Assembly: GCA_028455995.1 (NCBI GenBank)
Contig: JABELC010000009.1
Location: 372,001-436,000 of the forward strand
Direction of reading: 5' to 3'
Source of the DNA: Scleromitrula shiraiana
Taxonomy: Eukaryota > Ascomycota > Leotiomycetes > Helotiales > Sclerotiniaceae
DNA length: 64,000 nt
The notes below the pieces were generated by a model, which had not been told where the DNA came from, did no database searches, and saw only the letters and a list, made by a program, of their open reading frames with translations. Position numbers and translations under genes: made by a program. Positions 58,099 through 64,000 of this stretch are shown in pieces (the stretch's first letter is position 1; each line of letters opens with the position of its first letter).

Positions 58099-60885
58099 CA
58101 TATAAATCCCGCCCGTTATTCAATCTGGATACTTTGGAAAGAATTTCATCCATCTTATACAAGGGGTATGAATCAAATCCCGGGTCATTTCACCTCACTC
58201 CAAAATAAAGATATATAAAAATAAAGGATCATTCACATAAAACCACTTGTTTATATCCTATCCGTCTATTGCAGATACTTAGGGATACATATTCATCTCG
58301 ACTTTATGGAAAATGGAGATGTTTGGTCATCATAGCGCATGAATAATATTTGCTATTATCAATCAACGAAGCAGTTACTCGAAGATGCCCCATCGTCGTT
58401 TCTTCGAAATGGGGATAGCCGAAATATCCCTACAGTCTTCTATTCAACTATCCGTCACTTCATTCTCATCCAGAAGCTATTGTTGATTCAGATCTAAACA
58501 TCACATCAACATATACCATCATCATCCCGTCACATTGTACCAGTATTAATTACACCAAATTATACCGTACTCTCAGCATCTCTAATCTCCTCTCTACCAT
58601 CCATATATAATCTCCTTCGTCGCCCAAAGAAACGTCCAGTAAGAAATTACCCTCTTCGATTCGAGGAGAAAAAAAGAGAGGAGGAAAGGAAATGGTAAAA
58701 CAGGAATGAGTTCCTTCAAGTCATAAACAACATAGAGGGAACAAAGTTAGATATTGCCAATACTCCACTACCTAGATATAAATAAACAACAAGTCTGTAG
58801 AAAAAGTCAAACTATTTAGAAATAATATAGTAGCAAAGCAAGAAAAGAAAAATTGAAAATAATAAACTTTCAAAATCCTGTTTTCCTCCTTCCCATCCAT
58901 CTAACCTCCTAACTTATCTATATCTAAACCCCCAAAATATAAAACCTAAAATCTAAAATCTAAAACTAATATCGAAATCGGAATCTATTCACCAACTCTG
59001 TTCGGGCTTATAGTTCTATAATCTGATAATCCCACACATGACTTCACAATATACTCTTTCCATTTCCATTTCCATTTCCATTTCTATTCTCATCCACCCA
59101 TGTATAATTCTCATCCACTCAGTTATCCATAAACAAATAAACAAATAAACAAACAAACAAACAAACAAGAAATCAATTCCATCTACCCATCCATCCCTCC
59201 CTCTCCACCCTTCTCAGCCCTATTTCCCTTAACCCTCCTCACCTACTCCTCACCCCCCCCACAAACAAAATACACAACCCCCTAATCAGCCGACTAATAA
59301 ATTAGTTTCGCTTCTCCCTACCTTCCTTCCTTCCTTCCTTCCCAATACATCCACATCCACATCCACATCCACATCCCATTCACAGCACACAGTACCAAAT
59401 GAAGCTTATAGATTAATGTATATATATCTCAATATCAATATCAATATCAATATCAATATCAATATCAATATCAATATCAATATCAATATCAATATCAATA
59501 TCAATATCAATATCAATATCAACCAAACGGTTGATTAACCATTTAATAAACAAATCAGTAAATAAACATGTAGAGTACTAGTAATAAATAAACATGCAAT
59601 ATTTAATAGTGATAGTGATGGTGATAGTGATGGTGATAGTAAGTATCATATTATCTTATCTTATCACCCACTTCACTTCCTACACCCCCTCCCCTTTTTT
59701 TGATAGTAAAGCAAGCAAGCAATCAAGCAAGTAAGCAAGCAAGCAAGTAATTCGTAGACGACAGAGAGTAGATCAATCAAGTAAGCGATTAGGTAAGCGA
59801 ATAAGTAAAATAAAGTATTATACTAGTATGTATCTAATACTAGTACTCCGACAACTCTCCCATCAACTCTTCTTCTTCCCTCATTCTCTCATTCCATCCT
59901 TTTCTTTTCTTTTCTTTCTCCGCCCTACTATCCCTCATCCCATTCTCATTCCTATCCCTATTCCCATCTTCACCTTCACCTGAACATGTATACCTATACC
60001 CATACCCGGCTACCTCGCTAGCAAGCAAGCAAGCAAGTTATATCTATACCCTCAATCCCCAACCCCAACCCTCCGTGATCCTAATCCGCACATTCATCCT
60101 CAAATCAAACACTATTCATAACCATAAAAGCTCTCGCAAGAACCGGAATCCTCAACCCCAACCAGCACAGCACAGCACAAAAAGCAAAGCAAAAAGCAGA
60201 AAAAATAAAAATCCCTCGCTATGCATCAATCATGGGAAAGAATGCCATACATACAATAGAACAAACTCGAATAGAAAGTAACGAATCAAATCAAATCAAA
60301 TCAAATCAAATCAAATCAAATCGACAATCAATTTCCTTAACGCCAGTCACAGCCAGTCGGTATACCACCTAACCCAAGCAAGCCGAAGGGGATATGTTGA
60401 TTTAGTGAAGGAAAGGAAAGGACAGGGAATAAAAAAAGGAAGTAGGCAAGGAAAGGAAAAGGAAAAGAGGATAGGAAATGTTTTAGGAATCATGAATGAG
60501 CAATGAAATGAAAGAGAAGAGGATATACCGCATACGCAAGGAAAGGAAAGAAACCGAGACCGAACGACAAGAAAAAGTAGCAGCCCCAAAAAGCAAAGTA
60601 AAAGAAAAAGCAATGCCATAAAGAAAATATGCTCCATCCATCCATCCCTCCATCCATCCCATAATATAAAATCCCCATATGTATTTTACGAACGATGCAA
60701 ATAATCATCCATCAATCCATGCATATAAATCCATACACCGATTCATCCCTCCCTATACTATACCTAAGATATATAGGTAGGTAGGTAAAGTTCATTAAAC
60801 GTTTTGTTCTTCGTATCATTTCTTTCATACAATCATTTTTTACTTATATTTCGGCTTGTTCTTGAGCTTATGTTTATAATTATGT
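58099..60885. other. repeat-rich intergenic region
   Basis: No gene seen. Simple repeats: CATTTC near 59060, CAAACAAA near 59150, CCTT at about 59321-59341, CCACAT at about 59348-59376, AAGCAAGC near 59711, AAATC at about 60286-60321 and ATCC near 60636. The final 100-200 bases are probably the CDC4 3' UTR. A 62-codon minus frame at 59840-60028 is low-complexity and rejected. Confidence 0.6.
59430..59522. repeat. (ATCAAT)15 hexanucleotide repeat
   Basis: About fifteen perfect tandem ATCAAT/AATATC units, the longest perfect hexanucleotide run in the window. Confidence 0.95.
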
Positions 60886-63800
60886 TTATGCTGCCGCATC
60901 ATCATCGACGTGGATAATCCGATCTGGTCTATCGGTTTCGTCGATACCGGGTAGGAGGATACGATGACCGCGTTCAGAAGCCGGGACACCATCGCGGGAG
61001 GCGCCGAAATCGAGGACCTGTAAATTGATTGTTAGAGAGATTGAACGAATAAATTATTATAGGAAGTTTGTATAAATAAAAACCAACCTCGACATATGTG
61101 AAGTTGTCACGTTGGACAGCAGCAACACATCTACGCTCATCGAATTTAACTTGCCATACACCCGTTAAATCCGTCAGCAAGTCCTTGACGCATTCACCAG
61201 TCTTGACATTCCACATTTTGAGGGTACGATCAGATCCCGAGATGACTTTTTGTCCATCATGTTGGAAACAAGTAATAGCGCCAGTATGAGCACTCAAAGT
61301 GCTTTTGCAAACACCGGTTTCGGGATCCCAAATCCTAAGTGTTGAGTCCGCGGCTGCAGAAACAAGACGCTCATCGCGTAAGTCCAAGAGACCAACAAGT
61401 GAAGTATGCCCTTCGAGTGTAAAGAGACATGCGCCAGTTTCGAGAGACCAAACCCTTACAAAAGTATCCATAGATCCACTGATGCATCGATTACGTTTGT
61501 GGTCCAAGACAACACTGTAAACCTTTGCATTATGTCCTTGTAAACGATGCAAGACTTCTCCTGTAGAAATTTTCCACACTCTTACGGTGGAATCGTAACT
61601 ACCACTGACCAACGTATCTTGATGAGCAGCAATAGCACGAACGGAATGACTATGGCCAGCCAAAACACGAACGAAATATGGGCAGTCAGCATCATTAGCC
61701 GGTGGCCCTGTTTGAATATATCGTTTATCTCCTTGTTCTGGAAGCCTCCATACACGTAAATGTGAATCTCGAGAACCAGTAATAATAAGCGGCTTCTCAG
61801 GAACCATGATAGGTTTTCCACTTGATGTTTTACCAGCCTCTGAAGGCATGAGAATCTGTAAGCATCTTACTGTGGAAGTATGACCATGAAAAACCTGGGT
61901 ACAAAGGCCTTTCTCAATATCCCAGACACGAACCGAGCGGTCAGTAGATCCAGAAACGAGGGTATTTCCTTCGTATTGTAAAGCCCAAACACCTCCATCA
62001 TGTCCTTCAAGCTTTTTACGTAATGCTCCTGTTTTGGTATCGTAGACATGGATACAAGTATCATCACTACCAGTCAATATTTTCTCATCATCAAATTGTA
62101 AGCATGTAATTACATGAGCCGGGTGAGCTTTGAATGCCATATGATGTGGATTAACAGTACGGGTTGTCCAACTATGTCGAAGAGCGTAGTGTCGACGGTA
62201 TAAAGATTTAAAGAGGTGAAGTTTTCGTAATTCCGGAAGACCTAATTGAGGGTCTGGTACAGCCAATGCAGCAGCATTAGCAGCACTCAAGGGACCTTCG
62301 GATTTATAATACCCAGAAGCAGATGGGTATCTAGCTACAATCTCCTGTGCTCTAGAAGAGAATTCGTGACTAATTACTCTTCTTTTGGATCTTTCTGAGC
62401 CTGTATTGACCATGGGTCGCTTTCGCTTAATCGTTGGGCGGACCTTTCTTGTAGCGTCTACTCTGCTGCTACCAGCAATTATAAGGTCTGGGTCTATAGT
62501 CTTCGGAAGTTCTTTGACGCTCAAGTCCATTTCATATCCATCTGGTCCGTAAGGGTCTTGCCATGCCCATCCCTGATGTATTGCTCGCTCAAGCTCGCCA
62601 GGTTGAAGTACAAAACCATCATGATCGAAGAGCTCCTTCCAGCCTGTCTCATTTGAATCAATGACATTACGCCATCGCTTAGAGACCTGAGCAGCATGAC
62701 ACAAATCTTTGTGATCTAGGTAACTAAGTATATGGAAACTTAACTCAATCGGCAATTCGTTAAGAAAGTCGCACATGAGAGCAGGGTTGACGAAGTTTAC
62801 TACAGCACGAAGAGTCTTCTTAGAACACCTTCGGCTCAGTTGATACATCACAAGAGACTTCATCTCGTTAGGCATTACATCAAAAGTATCTAGCATCGAA
62901 CCGATTTCCCTAATTGTAGAGAATTGGGACTCCAACGCTGGAGATCCAAATTGTCTTTGAGATGTCTTGAGAACTCTTGTTTTTTGTACTCGGAGTGGAT
63001 AATCCTCCATTGCCTCATGGCTATCGCCAGATTGATTTGTATCATCATCGTCGAATTCACCGGCAAATACATCCGGTTCTAGGTCGGCAGAGGAAAACGC
63101 AGGCGAGAGTCCCGGGCTTGGTAAACTGGCATTTCGAGCAACTGCAGTATTTAAAGGAGGGGGTTGCCCATGTGAAAAATCTGTATCCTGTAATTCGGAG
63201 GGCTCGAGATCGGATTCTGCTATGGGAGGTGTAGCAACGGCACTATTAAATGTATCTCGATTGACAGCCTCTGATGGGCTTGTTACATCTGGAAAAGAGT
63301 CGGCTTGGCTCAATCCTGACTGGGGTGTACATGTACTAGAAAATAATCGGAAAGCCGATGGTCGTGGGAATCCTTTAGAGCCTGACTCTACTTCAGACGT
63401 ATCAGGCGTTGCAGGTAACTTTGACAGGCTCACTCCTAGACCTAGACTTCGACGTCGATTCTCGTGGTGCGAATCCCTTGAGGATTTTCCGGATACCAGA
63501 GAACTGCTTGATCTCGAACTAGATAATCCTTTGCCTTTTAACGACCTCCTCAAATCATTAATTCCCTCCTGCTTACTCGATCGCTCCAGTATCCGAGTTT
63601 CTGATTTATCTAACTCTCCCCCAAAACGATCGTAATCCTCTCTCGATTGATGTCGTGAATAAGAATTGCGAGCAGTTCGATTCTGTGCGCCCTAAAATAT
63701 GGTCAGTTCTACAAGTCCGGTATCTGCAGCAAAGTGGATGGGAGTATAAGGACCTCGAGCATAATATTCTGAAGGTCATCTTCCTCAAATTCCATACGCT

Positions 63801-64000
63801 TTCCATCAACCTCATACGAGAACCGTGCAAGTTCTGGCGGGGTAGGTTTTAAAGCCAATGGGTATTCTTTAACATTAAGTGAATCGAGTGGTCGAGGACT
63901 CTGAAAGAGCAGGGGTGGGTACGATCTCTTAGTCGTGGTGGTGGTTGTGACAGTTTTGGTCTCGATACAATCTGCTAGCTCAACCTTTACTCTTGATGTA
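60886..64000 (-). CDS. CDC4: F-box/WD40 protein Cdc4, SCF ubiquitin-ligase substrate receptor (5' end beyond window)
   Basis: Minus-strand exons: beyond 64000 to 63754, 63691-61088 and 61017-60886. The 62-nt intron 63753-63692 has an AACTGACC branch site. The last intron (61087-61018) leads to VLDFGASRDGVP...DDDAAA-stop, replacing a spurious read-through tail. Order: Ser/Pro-rich N-terminus (TKTVTTTTTTKRSYPP), dimerisation-type helix region (MLDTFDVMPNEMKSLVMYQL), F-box LNELPIELSFHILSYLDHKD, linker, then seven WD40 blades. Blade signatures include KILTGSDDTCIHVYD, TLVSGSTDRSVRVWD, LIITGSRDSHLRVW, TLVSGSYDSTVRVWK, RCISGSMDTFVRVWS, RLVSAAADSTLRIWD and KVISGSDRTLKMWN. The arginines of the propeller face bind phosphodegrons in the family. 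It targets CDK inhibitors and transcription factors for degradation. More than 990 residues are encoded in the window; the start lies outside. Confidence 0.95.

Noticed and set aside
60974..61083. CDC4 C-terminus as read straight through (…FYLYKLPIIIYS…)
   Set aside because: This stretch is an intron (GTTGGT...TTTACAG); splicing gives a conserved-looking acidic tail ending at 60886.
1..64000. tRNA, rRNA, CRISPR arrays, intact transposons
   Set aside because: No A/B-box pairs with a foldable cloverleaf, no rRNA-like sequence, no spaced repeats and no transposase or reverse-transcriptase motifs were found by reading; a dedicated search could still reveal small RNAs.

Overview
The window comes from the nuclear genome of a filamentous ascomycete. 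Genes carry short (about 50-210 nt) GT-AG introns with CTRAC-type branch points. The gene set is classical fungal housekeeping: Coq3, Rib3, Fbp1, TFIIE-beta, Mlp1, dynactin p27, complex I 51 kDa, Pex11 family and Cdc4. Protein character (2EXR and F-box families, a chitinase-associated secreted protein), long microsatellite-rich intergenic DNA and AT-only islands that look RIP-mutated suggest a leotiomycete, perhaps Sclerotiniaceae (Botrytis/Sclerotinia-like). The genus is inference only. No tRNA, rRNA, CRISPR or intact transposon was seen.

Layout. 1-1.1 kb: 3' end of a WD40-protein gene. 1.1-10.1 kb: gene-poor, rich in simple repeats, with one AT island. 10.1-13.3 kb: C2H2 transcription factor with a long, probably spliced leader. 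14.5-17.0 kb: RIB3 and COQ3, divergent. 19.2-21.4 kb: secreted serine carboxypeptidase. 21.4-28.1 kb: gene-poor, with a possible decayed or uncalled spliced gene at 22.6-24.5 kb. 28.1-43.6 kb: dense core block of FBP1, a 2EXR protein, a DsbA-like oxidoreductase, TFA2, MLP1, DCTN6 and NUO51. 44.6-47.1 kb: large secreted protein related to the non-catalytic parts of killer-toxin-like chitinases. 47.9-49.7 kb: large AT island ending in an 11-bp satellite. 49.8-58.1 kb: F-box protein, a five-exon PEX11-family gene, a spliced membrane protein, a BDS1-type alkylsulfatase and a divergent 2H-phosphoesterase-like protein. 58.1-60.9 kb: simple-repeat-rich. 60.9-64 kb: CDC4, running off the end.

Functional links are modest. 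RIB3 (riboflavin), NUO51 (FMN enzyme) and COQ3 (ubiquinone) all feed respiration, but nothing indicates a cluster. Several gene models were rebuilt by hand from splice signals: PEX11 family (with a 17-nt exon), DCTN6, the membrane protein, BDS1, NUO51, FBP1 (with a GC-AG intron) and the 3' and 5' parts of CDC4.

The most unusual signal is compositional. Several genes (WD40 gene, RIB3, COQ3, carboxypeptidase twice, DsbA-like, weakly FBP1) switch abruptly from C-rich to G-rich on the + strand within a few hundred bases. In some the skew continues into introns and flanks. The pattern reads the same on both strands, like a miniature origin-type GC-skew flip, and codon choice alone does not explain it.
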